A stretch of 64,000 nt of DNA from Arenicellales bacterium (GCA_958295885.1 OY282380.1:868001-932000), one strand, 5' to 3'. Counted from the first letter of the stretch, positions 19,068-29,314 are shown. Notes: generated from the letters alone by a model not told the origin. Made by a program: numbers and translations.

Positions 19068-21324
19068 GAACTAATTTCCGATTCACAAGAAAATTGAACT
19101 AAGCATTTGCCGTGAATTCAACTGGCCGCGTTCCTATTTGAGTGTGCGACTGTTCGCTTCAATGTATTCTAACATTACAGAATCAAGCACACCGGTCCGA
19201 CGCACCATTCCGCGGTGGTGCAGTTCTTCGGCTCGCCAATTGCCACACAACGAGTTTCGCATGTTTATGCCAAGCCTAAAAACGAATTTGACAAGGAGGC
19301 TCAATATCACCCCGCAACGATGAAATCAAGCGCAGCCTTGCTGCGCTTTCTACATTCGGCTTTCACAGTAGCGAAAGCTGGTTCGTGGACATTCTGATTT
19401 TGGTGGCAATGTTTCCCTTATCCCCGTTATAAAACTGGTCCGAACAGCCCGGCACGGCAATGTTACCGAAGCCTGCATGGAACCGTGGACGAAAAGCAAA
19501 TTGCCTGCATCAGAGCGTTTTAGTCCTGATGTATGTACTCCTTTCGACGCTACACCAGCCTCTTTTTTCATCCCATCTTGCATCGGAGACTTTTATGATG
19601 AAAACGACATTTCTATGATAAACGATGATTTACATGTTTTTCCATGCTTGCGCGGAAAGGCTTGATGTTCACTAAATGTCGATCACCGCCATAGTGCGCA
19701 CTGTAAGGCAGGACAAGATCAGCCGAAAATTGAGACCGCGGCGGTTCTCAGTCTTGCTGAACGTTTCAGCCCGGCTGGTGCAGAGGTTAGCGGGGCAGCG
19801 CGTGGAGGCAGTCGGTCTCTGGAATCGTCGTCAACCGGAAAAATTGGTTGATTTGCGTGGCGTTGGTGGATGATTTCAAAAAAGAAGCATTTTCCACCAA
19901 GATGAGTGCGCGTCCTCAAGCAAATGCAACATTTTACCGGGTTGAATGACATTGCATGCGTCCACCTCATCCCACCTAAAAACTGAGGCCAAAGAAAAAC
20001 GAGCGCCCGAAACTCGACGGCTTTTGAAATTTGCCGCTGAACCTGCGCCAAACATCAATGGAAGCTTCCAAATTGCTGCCATCGCAGCACTGTCGCGTTT
20101 TTTCAGAAAGCGGGAAAATCGCGACCGAAGCCGCAAACTTATGTCGAAAGGAGACAAAGACTGAATTATCGCAGTGATGAATCCCAATATTTTCGCTTTT
20201 CAGCCTTGAATTGCATGTATAAATTTGTGAGTTGGAACACTGGAACTGACAGTTTGAATTCAGTTCGAGTTTGAATTTCGATATCGTTAAAAATTTCAAA
20301 GCCGCTATGATCTGCCTTATTTGGCGTGGACGCACTCAGGCTGACTCCGTCCGTGCAGAACCGACACGTCCGTTTCTGGAAATTTCAACCGCTGAGATCG
20401 CTCCTCCAGCAAGAATGTTTGAATTTTTAAAGTGACTGATACCGATCTATTCAGCTTTGAATCAAACTTCCTGAAATTAATTTGACAGATCACTGCACCT
20501 GTACTTGAATAGCCAGAGAATATGCAATCGGTTAAAGTCAGATGTCCGATTTTTTAGACTGGAAATTTCGATTTGAACGTTATTTGCAATCCAAACAGTC
20601 GAACGAAAAAGTCCGGATGCCAGCACCCCAATGAGGACTGAAAGTGCAGTGCACAATGACTGTGCATAAACCTGTGCATAAACTATATATTTACTTTATT
20701 TATAGCAACTTACAATTTACAAAATTTCTTGGAATCGCAGTTTTTAATTTGATTCTTTTTTGTGGATCATTCGAAAACGAAAAATTGAAGAGAAAGATAT
20801 TTCAGAAATAATTATTTTAGATATAACCAATAATATTAAATACTTAAGTAACTATTTCTAAATCTTTATCACAAAATTCTTTAATATATTTAGGATATTA
20901 ATTTGATTGTCTGCATTGCAATCAGTCAATTTATGAAGCTTCTCAAGCCAGAATAGAAGTTGCTCATCAGCATTCAAAATCAGGATGGACCGCTGAACTT
21001 TAGCATTTGAATTCTGTTTAAAACCAACTGACAAACTGGCGATGATGGCAACTTTCAACTAGCCGCTGACCGTACCCGAACGACTCTTGATTCAATCGCT
21101 CATCAAGTGACGGTCCGCAGCTGGACTGGCAGGCGATGGCTTTTGACCATGAGCGGGACAAATACTTGTAAGATCAAGAAAAAATCGGCAGTGATTTCGA
21201 TGCAGAAACGTTCTACAAAACAAACCAATTGACGATTTCTGCTGGAATCCACCTGCCGTTACCACTACGCCAAAACTATCTGAAATTTCTGTGTCATCAA
21301 TTGAATCTCACCCCGTAATTTACT
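19068..21324. other. 2.25 kb intergenic region, mostly eroded
   Basis: No frame with family features in six frames. A hairpin AAGCGCAG/CTGCGCTT (19328-19348) followed by TTTC may be a weak terminator. DNA from 20,680 to 21,060 is very AT-rich. At about 21,085-21,319 the plus strand shows a frame interrupted by one TAA (ending ...LKFLCHQLNLTP) that may be the tail of a decayed gene of unknown identity, ending just before the EamA gene. Confidence 0.5.
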
Positions 21325-22233
21325 TTGGCCTTGACTGACGAATCTAGAAAAAAAGTTCTGCTTGCGAGCATCGCAATTGCGGTCAGTGGCGCGATTTGGG
21401 GCGTTTACTGGATTCCACTTCGAGAGCTGGATTCCAATGGAATCACTGCCTCGTGGACATCGTTTCTGACCTTTGGGGCAACTGGCATCTTTTTTGCAGT
21501 CGCATTTTTAGTACAGTGGATGAAAACGGGCCGGCTGCCGTGGGGAGTTCTGCTGACAGGAGTTTTATCGGGCACCTGCGTGATTTTTTACGCGGTTGCA
21601 CTGGTCGTTACAGAAATTGTAAAAACTGTTCTTCTGTTTTACATGACTCCCGTTTGGAGTACGATTCTAGGACGCATCCTTCTAAATGAAAATATCACCC
21701 CATTTCGCATTTGCGCGGTTGTTCTGGGACTGACTGGGCTGTTCGTTATCCTAGGGGTCGCTGACGGAATCCCGCGGCTTTCAAACCTCGGCGACCTGCT
21801 CGCACTCGCCTCGGGCCTTCTGTGGTCTTATGCGACCGTGCGAATACGCGACGATGACAAAGCTGCCGTTTGGGAGCAGGTGGGTGGATTTTATTTGGGC
21901 GGCGCTCTCGCGTCGGTACTGTTTATATTTTTACCGATTCACGGGCTGGACCAGGCGCCGACCTTAGAAATCGTCATAGAGTCTTCCTTCTGGCTGCTCG
22001 TCTTTGTAGTCGCTTATCTGCCATCGTTGTTTTTGGTCTTTTGGGGTGCCCAGATTCTCAGTCCAGCCCGAGTCGGAATTCTCATGATGAGTGAAATTAT
22101 TTTCGGTGTGACATCGGCCGCCTGGCTGTCGGGAGAACCATTCGGCTGGACTCAGATCATTGGCATAACACTCATTTTCGGAGCTGCGGTTATTGATGTT
22201 TCTGATCGGCTTTTCGATCAATCGAATCGCTGA
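21325..22233 (+). CDS. EamA-family (DMT superfamily) permease
   Basis: A 302-residue, ten-helix membrane protein made of two EamA repeats (about 15-145 and 160-292). Family signs are AIAVSGAIWGVYWIPLRELDS at the start, the LLFYMTPVWSTILGRILLNE helix pair ending the first repeat, and SPARVGILMMSEIIFGVTSAAWLSGE in the second. DMT permeases usually export amino acids or metabolites; the substrate here is unknown. The start is TTG at 21325 (a second TTG lies two codons on); no ATG exists near the N-terminus. It is 287 bases from, and convergent with, the GntR gene. Confidence 0.85.
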   Translation: MALTDESRKKVLLASIAIAVSGAIWGVYWIPLRELDSNGITASWTSFLTFGATGIFFAVAFLVQWMKTGRLPWGVLLTGVLSGTCVIFYAVALVVTEIVKTVLLFYMTPVWSTILGRILLNENITPFRICAVVLGLTGLFVILGVADGIPRLSNLGDLLALASGLLWSYATVRIRDDDKAAVWEQVGGFYLGGALASVLFIFLPIHGLDQAPTLEIVIESSFWLLVFVVAYLPSLFLVFWGAQILSPARVGILMMSEIIFGVTSAAWLSGEPFGWTQIIGITLIFGAAVIDVSDRLFDQSNR

Positions 22234-22520
22234 AATATCTCCCGATAGCAGTTAGAGTCCATAGAAAATATTATTTATCTATATGATAATAATAATTTAT
22301 AAGAAATAACTTAGTGCTCAAATGAATCTAAGTTGATGCAGCGAATCGCGGGAATGGCTTTAGAAGAGCCGCTCCGGCGGTTCAAGCATTGCATTGACGT
22401 ACGGCATCAATTCAATTCGCACTTCGTACCCAAGCGAAATGAACCTTTTGCATTTTCCATCAGCCGTAAAGTCCTGATTCACAATTATTTTGCAGTTGGT
22501 GCTGACATCCCTGTCACGCA

Positions 22521-23231
22521 CTAGGAATTTTTCTCCCCTCCCAGATGCTTGGCCGACTTGGCAAGCGTCAGGGCGTCTTCGGCCAGAAGGTCGAGATGTT
22601 TCTCCATGGATGATTCAGCAGCACCAGGCGAACGATTTTCAATTGCTTCCAGAATTGCTTCGTGTTCTTCATTGGACTCGTCGATCCGATGTGGCCGAAA
22701 CGTTACCAGTCGCCGGTACGGAGAGAGTCGCTTGTCAAGCGATGTGATCTGTTCAACCAGCACCGAATTATTTGCTGCTTTGAATATTTGCTCGTGAAAT
22801 TTCTGGTTGGCCGCGAAATAAATGGCTGGATCTAGCGTTTTCGACGCTTCAATGCAATTCTCGTGAGCTTCACGTATTTTTTTCAAGTCTTCAGATGTTG
22901 CACGTACCGCCGCCTTCTTCGCGGCAAACGATTCAAGCGTTGCAACCAGCTCAAACATTTCCATTATTTCGTCAAGTGATGGCTTGACGACGAAAACGCC
23001 GGCATTGCGTCGCTTGACAACAAGCCGCGTTGCAATCAATCCTTCAAATGCTTCCCGGATGGGTGTGCGCGATACGCCGTATCGCCTGGCCAGGCGGATT
23101 TCATCCAGATGCTCACCCGGGCTGAATTCCCCACGAATAATCGCCGTCTCGATATCTTCTTGAATCAAGTTGGACGTCGCTGTCCTCTCTGATTCATAAG
23201 ATCGGTTGAACGCTGCACTTTTCATGATCAT
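22521..23231 (-). CDS. GntR-family regulator, FCD (FadR-like) subfamily
   Basis: A 236-residue transcription regulator. The N-terminal winged helix (about 18-85) has EDIETAIIRGEFSPGEHLDE and the recognition segment ARRYGVSRTPIREAFEGL. The C-terminal all-helical FCD domain (about 90-220) has candidate metal-ligand histidines in NQKFHEQIF, NEEHEAIL and MEKHLDLL. FCD regulators bind small carboxylates or amino acids and usually repress adjacent catabolic genes. It is divergent from the aminotransferase operon across 287 bases that hold two copies of a TTGTATACAA-type operator, so it is the likely regulator of that operon. Confidence 0.9.
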   Translation of the reverse strand: MIMKSAAFNRSYESERTATSNLIQEDIETAIIRGEFSPGEHLDEIRLARRYGVSRTPIREAFEGLIATRLVVKRRNAGVFVVKPSLDEIMEMFELVATLESFAAKKAAVRATSEDLKKIREAHENCIEASKTLDPAIYFAANQKFHEQIFKAANNSVLVEQITSLDKRLSPYRRLVTFRPHRIDESNEEHEAILEAIENRSPGAAESSMEKHLDLLAEDALTLAKSAKHLGGEKNS

Positions 23232-23429
23232 CTGAACCGATTCGAAGTCAAAATTGGCTTAGGTCGGCTAACGATTCGGGGGCACAGCATCAAATCTTCC
23301 GTTTTTCATCAATTTGCATTTTAAATGTCATTGGTCCACACATTTTAAGTTCAACCGCGCAGGCAATAGGAGCGAATTCTACAGAATTTTCTGGCATGCG
23401 ATTCATAAATCGGACCGTAAATATTCCAA

Positions 23430-23464
23430 AATTTTATACAATCAGGATAAGATTGTATACAATC
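23430..23464. promoter_or_regulatory. Tandem GntR-type operators upstream of the catabolic operon
   Basis: GATTGTATACAATC at 23451-23464 is a perfect 14-base palindrome fitting the TnGTnnnACnA pattern of FadR-type regulators. A second copy at 23430-23443 matches it at 12 of 14 positions. The shared half TATACAATCA recurs exactly 21 bases apart (23435 and 23456), two helical turns, so two dimers would sit on the same face of the DNA. The sites lie 55-90 bases before the chosen aminotransferase start. Confidence 0.65.
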
Positions 23465-23518
23465 AAGATTGGTGATTCACAAACCGAGCAGGTAGAATCG
23501 GTGAGAAATTTTGAGCGA

Positions 23519-24640
23519 ATGAACTTCCATTTCGAAAAAATGGCCAACCGACCCGAACTCATGTGGCTGGGCAGAAACACGAATCACCTTCCTGCCCATC
23601 CAAAGGTTCGAGACGCGATGCTGGATTGCATTCGGAATGAGGATTACCATGTTTATGCGCCACCTTTCGGTTTGGAAGAATTACGCAGGCTCGTCGTTGA
23701 TAATCTGGGGCTCGATGACATGGCAGCACTAATAACAGATGGAGCAGTTGCCGGGCTCTATCATGTCTGCCACACCTTTCTGAAACCTGGAGACCAGCTG
23801 ATCACGACTGATCCAACGTGGGAGTGGACCTTGAAATTTGCCGGTTCAATTGGAGCATCGGTCAAGAAAATCAACATTTACGGACAGAAATTCGAATATC
23901 GACTCGACCCGGCGCGGCTTCGCACCGCGGTCGGCAGACACTGCAGGTGCATCTACCTGATCGACCCCAACAATCCACTCGGCACCAGTTGTACGGAAAG
24001 TGAGATTGCAGAAATCTGTGACATCGCTCGATCATTGGATGCCTACCTTATTCAGGACTGCACGTATCGAGATTTTGCGTTTCAGCATCACCTGGCCGCT
24101 AAGTTCTACCCGGAACGTACGATCACCATCTGGAGCTTTTCCAAGTGGTTGGGAACTGCGGGACTGAGAATTGGCGCGGTTGTCGCGAATTCGGACCTGG
24201 TTGAAACACTCAGTCAGTCTCCACCCAATATTTTGGGTTCAAATATTGTTTCCCAACGCGGCGCAATCCAGGGATTGAAGAGCAGATCGGACTGGTTTCC
24301 CCAAGTGCTCGCAACCACCCGGGAAAATCAGGCGCTGGTCTTCAAAACCGTCAATGATCTTCCGGGAATGTTGGTCCCTGTTTATCCATCCGATGGAAAT
24401 TTCCTGATCATCGAGTGTGCTCAGGCCGGAATCAGCCCGGAAGTAATTTGCAGGCTGATGGACCAGCACGACATCATGGTCCGGCAGGGCTCGTACCACT
24501 CAGAACGCTTCGGAGACCAGTTTATTAAAGTTTCGCTAAGCGTGCCTCGCGGGTGGGTCGAGCAATTCTGCAGACTGCTTCCGAACGTGGTCCATCAGGC
24601 CAAAACCGCAAGTCTCGGGGACAATGCTTTCTGGGGTTGA
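23519..24640 (+). CDS. PLP-dependent aminotransferase, class I/II fold
   Basis: A fold-type I PLP enzyme of 373 residues from the chosen start. The Schiff-base lysine lies in WSFSKWLGTAGLRIG (Lys209). The cofactor-ring aspartate is represented by IQDCTYRDF (about 178-186), and the NPxNPxG loop reads LIDPNNPLGTS. It resembles histidinol-phosphate or aromatic-type aminotransferases; the amino donor is unknown. The frame is open from 23396, but that longer form would contain the operator, so the ATG at 23519, after GAGCGA, is preferred. First gene of the operon facing the GntR regulator; the SDR gene follows 74 bases on. Confidence 0.85.
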   Translation: MNFHFEKMANRPELMWLGRNTNHLPAHPKVRDAMLDCIRNEDYHVYAPPFGLEELRRLVVDNLGLDDMAALITDGAVAGLYHVCHTFLKPGDQLITTDPTWEWTLKFAGSIGASVKKINIYGQKFEYRLDPARLRTAVGRHCRCIYLIDPNNPLGTSCTESEIAEICDIARSLDAYLIQDCTYRDFAFQHHLAAKFYPERTITIWSFSKWLGTAGLRIGAVVANSDLVETLSQSPPNILGSNIVSQRGAIQGLKSRSDWFPQVLATTRENQALVFKTVNDLPGMLVPVYPSDGNFLIIECAQAGISPEVICRLMDQHDIMVRQGSYHSERFGDQFIKVSLSVPRGWVEQFCRLLPNVVHQAKTASLGDNAFWG

Positions 24641-24714
24641 GGGAATAACAGCTTCTGCATGAACCTACTCACCTATATGCGGGACGATCAACCGGCGAAT
24701 AAGCGAAACTGCAG

Positions 24715-25497
24715 ATGGATTTTAAATTAACGGGTAAGTCAGCATTGGTAACAGGTGCTTCCCGAGGCATTGGCCGCGCTACAGCGATTGCGCTGGCTGA
24801 ACAAGGCGTTGACCTGCACTTGACTGCACGCAGCGCTGACAATCTTCAGAGCGTTCGAGACCAGATTTTGAATGAGGGTAACGTAGGAGTTGAAATTCAT
24901 CCTCTGGACTTGACCGAAATCGGCGCCTGCAGCAAACTTGTTGATGCTGTCGGCAGAGTCGATATTCTCATCAACAATGCAGGCGCGATTCCCGCTGGCG
25001 ATCTCACCGAGGTTGATGAAATCGCGTGGCGGCGCGGGTGGGAACTGAAAGTGTTGGGGTACATCAATTTATGCCGGCTGACTTATCCGATAATGAAAAC
25101 CGAAGGTGGTGGCGTCATCATCAATAACATTGGCAATGCTGGAGAAGTCTTCGATTCCCGATACATTGCGGGCACTTCCGGGAACGCCAGTTTGATGGCG
25201 TTCACCCGGGCGTTGGGCGGCCGCAGTCTGGATGACAAAATCAGGGTGGTCGGCATCAACCCCGGACCGGTGAATACTGAACGGATTTACGCTTTGCTCA
25301 GGAACCGTGCAAAGACCCAGCTTGGTGATGAAAAGAGGTACGCGGAATTGCTGAAGCACTATCCCTTGGGGCGTCCCGCGCATGTCAGAGAGATCACCGA
25401 CCTGATTGTGTTTTTGGTTTCATACCGAGCAGGTTACATTTCCGGCACGGTCATTACAGTCGACGGTGGCATATCATCACGGAGTTCAATAATCTGA
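24715..25497 (+). CDS. SDR-family oxidoreductase lacking the canonical YxxxK
   Basis: A 260-residue Rossmann protein of the short-chain dehydrogenase family. It has the cofactor glycine motif TGASRGIGRATA at 13-24, DLTE at about 66-69, and LINNAGAI at about 85-92, the NNAG motif. In place of the catalytic Ser and YxxxK it reads INNIGNAGEVFDSRYIAGTSGNASLMAFTRAL: a tyrosine is present but the lysine is not. The rest (INPGPVNTERI and a C-terminal VITVDGGIS) is normal. Either a divergent subfamily with another proton relay or a non-catalytic member. Its stop overlaps the hydrolase start (TGATG), so the two are coupled. Confidence 0.85.
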   Translation: MDFKLTGKSALVTGASRGIGRATAIALAEQGVDLHLTARSADNLQSVRDQILNEGNVGVEIHPLDLTEIGACSKLVDAVGRVDILINNAGAIPAGDLTEVDEIAWRRGWELKVLGYINLCRLTYPIMKTEGGGVIINNIGNAGEVFDSRYIAGTSGNASLMAFTRALGGRSLDDKIRVVGINPGPVNTERIYALLRNRAKTQLGDEKRYAELLKHYPLGRPAHVREITDLIVFLVSYRAGYISGTVITVDGGISSRSSII

Positions 25498-26402
25498 TGG
25501 CCAAGGTCAACTCGACTGAATGGATCAGCACGAGCGACGGAGTTCGGCTTCATGCAGAAATCACTGCAGACGGCGACCCAATCTTATTCGTGCATGAATT
25601 TGGTGGTGATCAGAGAAGCTGGAAACCGCAGGTTCGCTTTTTTTCGCGGCGTTATCGGTGCATCACATTCAACGCACGCGGTTATCCGCCCTCAGCTGTA
25701 CCGCCGGTCCCTTCGAGTTACAGTCAGCAGCGAGCTGTAGAAGACCTTCGCGAAGTTTTGGATCAGACCGGAGTCGACAGGGCGCACATCGTCGGTTTGT
25801 CCATGGGAGGGTTCGCAGCCTTGCACTTTGGCCTGCAATGTCCTGACCGCGCTGTCTCACTGGCTGTTGCAAGTGTTGGATTTGGCGCGGAGAAACAGCA
25901 TGAGGCCTACTGCAGGCAGATTTCAGTTGATATCGCAGAGTTGCTCGACAGGAATGGTGCGGAAGGATTCGCTCAGATTTACGCTCAATCCGCACCTCGC
26001 ATTCCGTTTCTGGTCAAGGACCCCCGCGGCTGGGACGAATTCAGACAAACGCTCGGTGACCGGTCTGCGCTGGGGTCCGCTCTGACCATGCGCGGCATAC
26101 AGGCAAAACGTCCTTCCATCTACGACTATGAAGAATGTTTGAAGAAACTGAACGTTCCTGTGCTGATCATAGTTGGCGATGAAGACGATCATTGTCTTCA
26201 ACCGGGTTTGTTTCTAAAACGTACAATTCCCGCGAGCGGTCTGCTTATCATGCCTAAGACCGGCCATACCTGCAACCTTGAAGAACCGGACCTTTTCAAC
26301 CAAATCGTGATGGATTTTTTATCTGCGGTCGAGGCTGATCGATGGCTGCCGAGAGATTCAAGATCCGTGCCATTGGAAATCTTGAGAGCGGCAGACAAAT
26401 GA
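25497..26402 (+). CDS. Alpha/beta-fold hydrolase
   Basis: A 301-residue alpha/beta hydrolase. The nucleophile elbow is GLSMGGF at about 99-105. The acid is probably in GDEDDHC (about 243-249) and the histidine in KTGHTCNLEEP (about 265-275), so the triad looks complete. The oxyanion HG-type segment reads VHEFGGD. Such enzymes cleave esters, lactones, enol-lactones or amides; the place in the operon suggests a ring-opening or ester-cleaving step of the imported compound. It overlaps the SDR gene by one base and the M20 hydrolase gene by four bases. Confidence 0.85.
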   Translation: MAKVNSTEWISTSDGVRLHAEITADGDPILFVHEFGGDQRSWKPQVRFFSRRYRCITFNARGYPPSAVPPVPSSYSQQRAVEDLREVLDQTGVDRAHIVGLSMGGFAALHFGLQCPDRAVSLAVASVGFGAEKQHEAYCRQISVDIAELLDRNGAEGFAQIYAQSAPRIPFLVKDPRGWDEFRQTLGDRSALGSALTMRGIQAKRPSIYDYEECLKKLNVPVLIIVGDEDDHCLQPGLFLKRTIPASGLLIMPKTGHTCNLEEPDLFNQIVMDFLSAVEADRWLPRDSRSVPLEILRAADK

Positions 26403-27670
26403 TGTCCGGCAATGAATTTGAATTGGAAGTCGCGCGCAACGTGAATGAAGAGCGGCTCTGGGAGCGACTGATGCGGCTTGCCCGAATCGGTGAATCCGAA
26501 TCTGGCGGGGTATCGCGACTGGCGCTTTCGAACGAAGAAACATGCGCCCGACATCTATTGATTCAGTGGGGTGCGGAGCTGGGCCTGACGATCTACACTG
26601 ACGATATCAGCAATCTGTTTTTTCGATTGGATGGGGCGGATCCTCAGGCGCCTCCGGTAATGAGCGGCTCACATATTGATACGCAGCCCAATGGCGGAAA
26701 ATTCGATGGTGCATTTGGCGTTGTGGCGGCATTTGAGGTTTTGCAGGCAATTCGTGAATCCGGCCACGCTACCTTTCGCTCCGTCGAGGCAGTTGTTTGG
26801 CTGAACGAAGAAGGCTCAAGATTCGCCCCTGGCATGATGGGTTCTGACGTGTTCACCGGCCGGCGAAATTTGGTGGACTGCCTGCCAGTAAGAGACGCGG
26901 AAGGGATTTCAGTTGCTGCAGCGCTCGAAGAGACTCAGAAATCATTTCGAAGTGTGCCCAGACGACCTTTCGGCTTTCCAGTTTCGAGTTTCATCGAAGC
27001 GCACATTGAACAGGGCCCTCGCCTGGAGGCAGCCAATTTATCGGTTGGCGTCGTTACCGGAATACAGGGGTCCAGAAGATTTCGCGTTCGTGTGACCGGA
27101 GAACAGGCACATGCAGGAACCGCAGCGATGGTATCTCGAAAAGATGCACTATTTTCTGCGACCAGCATGATTCAGGCAATGCGCAGGAAACTGCTGGCAG
27201 GCCAGCTGGATCTGAAATTTACTGTCGGCTTGTTCGAAATCTATCCGAATGCTCCGTCAGTTGTACCGTCGAGCGCCTATTTCTCCGTTGATGTCAGGCA
27301 TCCGGATGATGCAGTTCTTGAAGATGCGGGAAACCTGGTACGTGAACTTTGTGAGTCAAACCGCGGCAGCTGCGCGGTTGAAGTTGATGAAATCGCAGTT
27401 TCCAGGTCCTTGGAGTTTCCGCAGGAGATGCAGCAATGCATTCGCAGCTGCGCTGAACTGCTCGGCATCCCTTCAATGCCCATCTATTCATTGGCCGGTC
27501 ATGATGCCCGCCAACTACATTATCACTGTTCCACTGGAATGATATTTACGCCCTGCCACGCAGGAATCAGCCACAGCGACCAGGAGAGCTGTCTGGCGGG
27601 CGATCTTACTCTGGCAACCCGCGTTCTCGCAGCATCTGTTTCAAATCTGGCCAATCGCAGATCATCGTGA
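26399..27670 (+). CDS. Zn-dependent M20-family hydrolase (hydantoinase/carbamoylase type)
   Basis: A 423-residue amidohydrolase of the allantoate amidohydrolase, beta-ureidopropionase and N-carbamoyl-L-amino-acid hydrolase group. Metal-binding segments are SGSHIDTQPNGGKFDGAFG (His92, Asp103), NEEGSRF with the catalytic glutamate pair, IEAHIEQGP, and a late HYHCSTGMIFTPCHAGISHSDQE. A dimerisation domain lies between. It would release CO2 and NH3 from a carbamoyl or ureido group, or an acyl group. The frame is open from 26342, but the ATG at 26399 gives the usual ATGA overlap with the hydrolase stop and the normal N-terminus. Its stop overlaps the GTG of the ABC ATPase. Confidence 0.9.
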   Translation: MMSGNEFELEVARNVNEERLWERLMRLARIGESESGGVSRLALSNEETCARHLLIQWGAELGLTIYTDDISNLFFRLDGADPQAPPVMSGSHIDTQPNGGKFDGAFGVVAAFEVLQAIRESGHATFRSVEAVVWLNEEGSRFAPGMMGSDVFTGRRNLVDCLPVRDAEGISVAAALEETQKSFRSVPRRPFGFPVSSFIEAHIEQGPRLEAANLSVGVVTGIQGSRRFRVRVTGEQAHAGTAAMVSRKDALFSATSMIQAMRRKLLAGQLDLKFTVGLFEIYPNAPSVVPSSAYFSVDVRHPDDAVLEDAGNLVRELCESNRGSCAVEVDEIAVSRSLEFPQEMQQCIRSCAELLGIPSMPIYSLAGHDARQLHYHCSTGMIFTPCHAGISHSDQESCLAGDLTLATRVLAASVSNLANRRSS

Positions 27671-28485
27671 ACATCGACGCGCTCAAACAGGAACACTCGA
27701 GTCCAAACGTCAGCGATACGCTGACTTTTCGAAACATTCGCGTGGTGTATTCGGATGAGCAGGGCGCCGGACCCGTACATGCCTTAGAAGATATCAACTT
27801 AAGCGTTGCAGCTGGAGAATTTGTATCGGTAATCGGACCTTCCGGATGCGGGAAAAGTACCTTGCTGCGAGTTGCGGCAGATTTGGAAAAACCAACGGCT
27901 GGACAAGTTTGGGTTGGCGGCGAGACCCCCAAAGCTGCTCGACTGCAGCGCAGAGTCGGCTTCGTGTTTCAGGACGCTGCTCTCTTGGAGTGGCGAAGAA
28001 TCCTGCAGAATATTGCGCTGCCGCTTGAGTTGAAAGGAGTACGGCGTCCAGAGCGCGAAAAAGTTGCTGTCGACCTCATCAACCTGGTTGGGCTGACTGG
28101 CTTCGAACGTTCTTATCCAAGACAACTGTCGGGCGGAATGCGCCAGCGGGCAGCAATTGCCCGCGCGATGTCCACCGAGCCGGAGGTCATGCTCATGGAT
28201 GAACCATTCGGCGCGCTAGATCAGATTACTCGCGATCGTCTGAATTTGGAACTGCTCGTCCTGTCAGAACAGAATCGGATCACCGTCGTGTTCGTGACGC
28301 ATTCAATTCACGAGGCAGTTTTGCTGTCTGATCGCGTATTTGTCATGACACCGCGCCCTGGACATATATGCGGAGAATTGAATGTCAGCCTGCCAAGACC
28401 CCGTTCGCTGAAAATCAGGCAGACCGAGGAGTTTCTTGAACTCGTAAAGCAGGGCACCACCTTGCTGCAACAGGCATTTCTATAG
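27667..28485 (+). CDS. ABC importer ATPase, nitrate/sulfonate/NMT1-type
   Basis: A 272-residue ATPase with Walker A GPSGCGKST at 57-65, Q-loop VFQDAALLEWR, signature LSGGMRQR and Walker B VMLMDEPFGALD, all intact. H-loop histidine is in VFVTHSIHEA. It belongs to the SsuB/TauB/ThiZ group, which energises permeases for sulfonates, nitrate or thiamin pyrimidine precursors. GTG start overlaps the M20 hydrolase stop (GTGA). The permease starts one base after its stop. All motifs are intact, so it should be active. Confidence 0.92.
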   Translation: MNIDALKQEHSSPNVSDTLTFRNIRVVYSDEQGAGPVHALEDINLSVAAGEFVSVIGPSGCGKSTLLRVAADLEKPTAGQVWVGGETPKAARLQRRVGFVFQDAALLEWRRILQNIALPLELKGVRRPEREKVAVDLINLVGLTGFERSYPRQLSGGMRQRAAIARAMSTEPEVMLMDEPFGALDQITRDRLNLELLVLSEQNRITVVFVTHSIHEAVLLSDRVFVMTPRPGHICGELNVSLPRPRSLKIRQTEEFLELVKQGTTLLQQAFL

Positions 28486-28486
28486 T

Positions 28487-29314
28487 ATGAAAATTCAAAC
28501 TCCAGGCGACGATAAGCGTCGGTTTAGCACTCGGAAACTTGCGGCGGCAGGCGAGATTGCCTGGCTTTTGGTGCCACCCGTCATCACGTTTGTTTTGGTT
28601 GCCGCTGTTTGGGAATGGGCAGTCATTTTTTACGAAATTCCCGCGTACATTCTGCCGTCGCCCAGTCGGATTTTCGAGTCGCTGGCAAAAGATCAGGGTT
28701 CCATACTTCGGCACTCTGGAATTACGCTTTTCGAAGCGGTAGCCGGATTCTTAATCGGTTCCTTTCTCGGTGCATTGCTGGGAACACTGTTTGCGTATTC
28801 GAGAATGTTCGCCCAGAGTCTGCTACCCTACGTTATTGCGGCAAACACGATTCCGGTCGTTGCGATCGCACCAATTATCCTGATCTGGTTCGGACACGGC
28901 ATTCCATCGAAGATCGCTGTGACCGCATTTCTTTCGTTTTTCCCGCTGGCGCTTAACATGATGAAAGGGCTGCGTTCTTATGACCCGATCATCATGGATG
29001 TATTTCATGTGGCGGCTGCGAGCAACTGGCAGCGATTTATAAAAATACGACTGCCTTCATCGCTGCCTTATGTGTTCGTCGGGCTGAAACTCAACGTAAC
29101 TTTTTCGGTAATTGGCGCCATTATCGCCGAGTTCGTACAGGCTGACCGCGGACTTGGCTTCGTAATTATGACCGCCTATCGCACACTGAACATGCCGCGG
29201 CTTTGGTCGGCGATGCTGGTTTCTGCCGCGACTGGAATTCTCTTTTTTGCATTGGTTGCGCTTGCCGAACGCTGGATCATTCCGTGGCACAGCTCAATGC
29301 GAAAGGCAGAATAA
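28487..29314 (+). CDS. ABC importer permease, SsuC/TauC/ThiX type
   Basis: A 275-residue inner-membrane permease with about six helices. The EAA-type coupling loop is at about 165-190 (DVFHVAAASNWQRFIKIRLPSSLPYVFVGLKL). Terminal GILFFALVALAERW is typical of the BPD_transp_1 group for sulfonate, nitrate or pyrimidine import. It works with the ATPase just upstream and the secreted binding protein 31 bases downstream. Confidence 0.92.
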   Translation: MKIQTPGDDKRRFSTRKLAAAGEIAWLLVPPVITFVLVAAVWEWAVIFYEIPAYILPSPSRIFESLAKDQGSILRHSGITLFEAVAGFLIGSFLGALLGTLFAYSRMFAQSLLPYVIAANTIPVVAIAPIILIWFGHGIPSKIAVTAFLSFFPLALNMMKGLRSYDPIIMDVFHVAAASNWQRFIKIRLPSSLPYVFVGLKLNVTFSVIGAIIAEFVQADRGLGFVIMTAYRTLNMPRLWSAMLVSAATGILFFALVALAERWIIPWHSSMRKAE

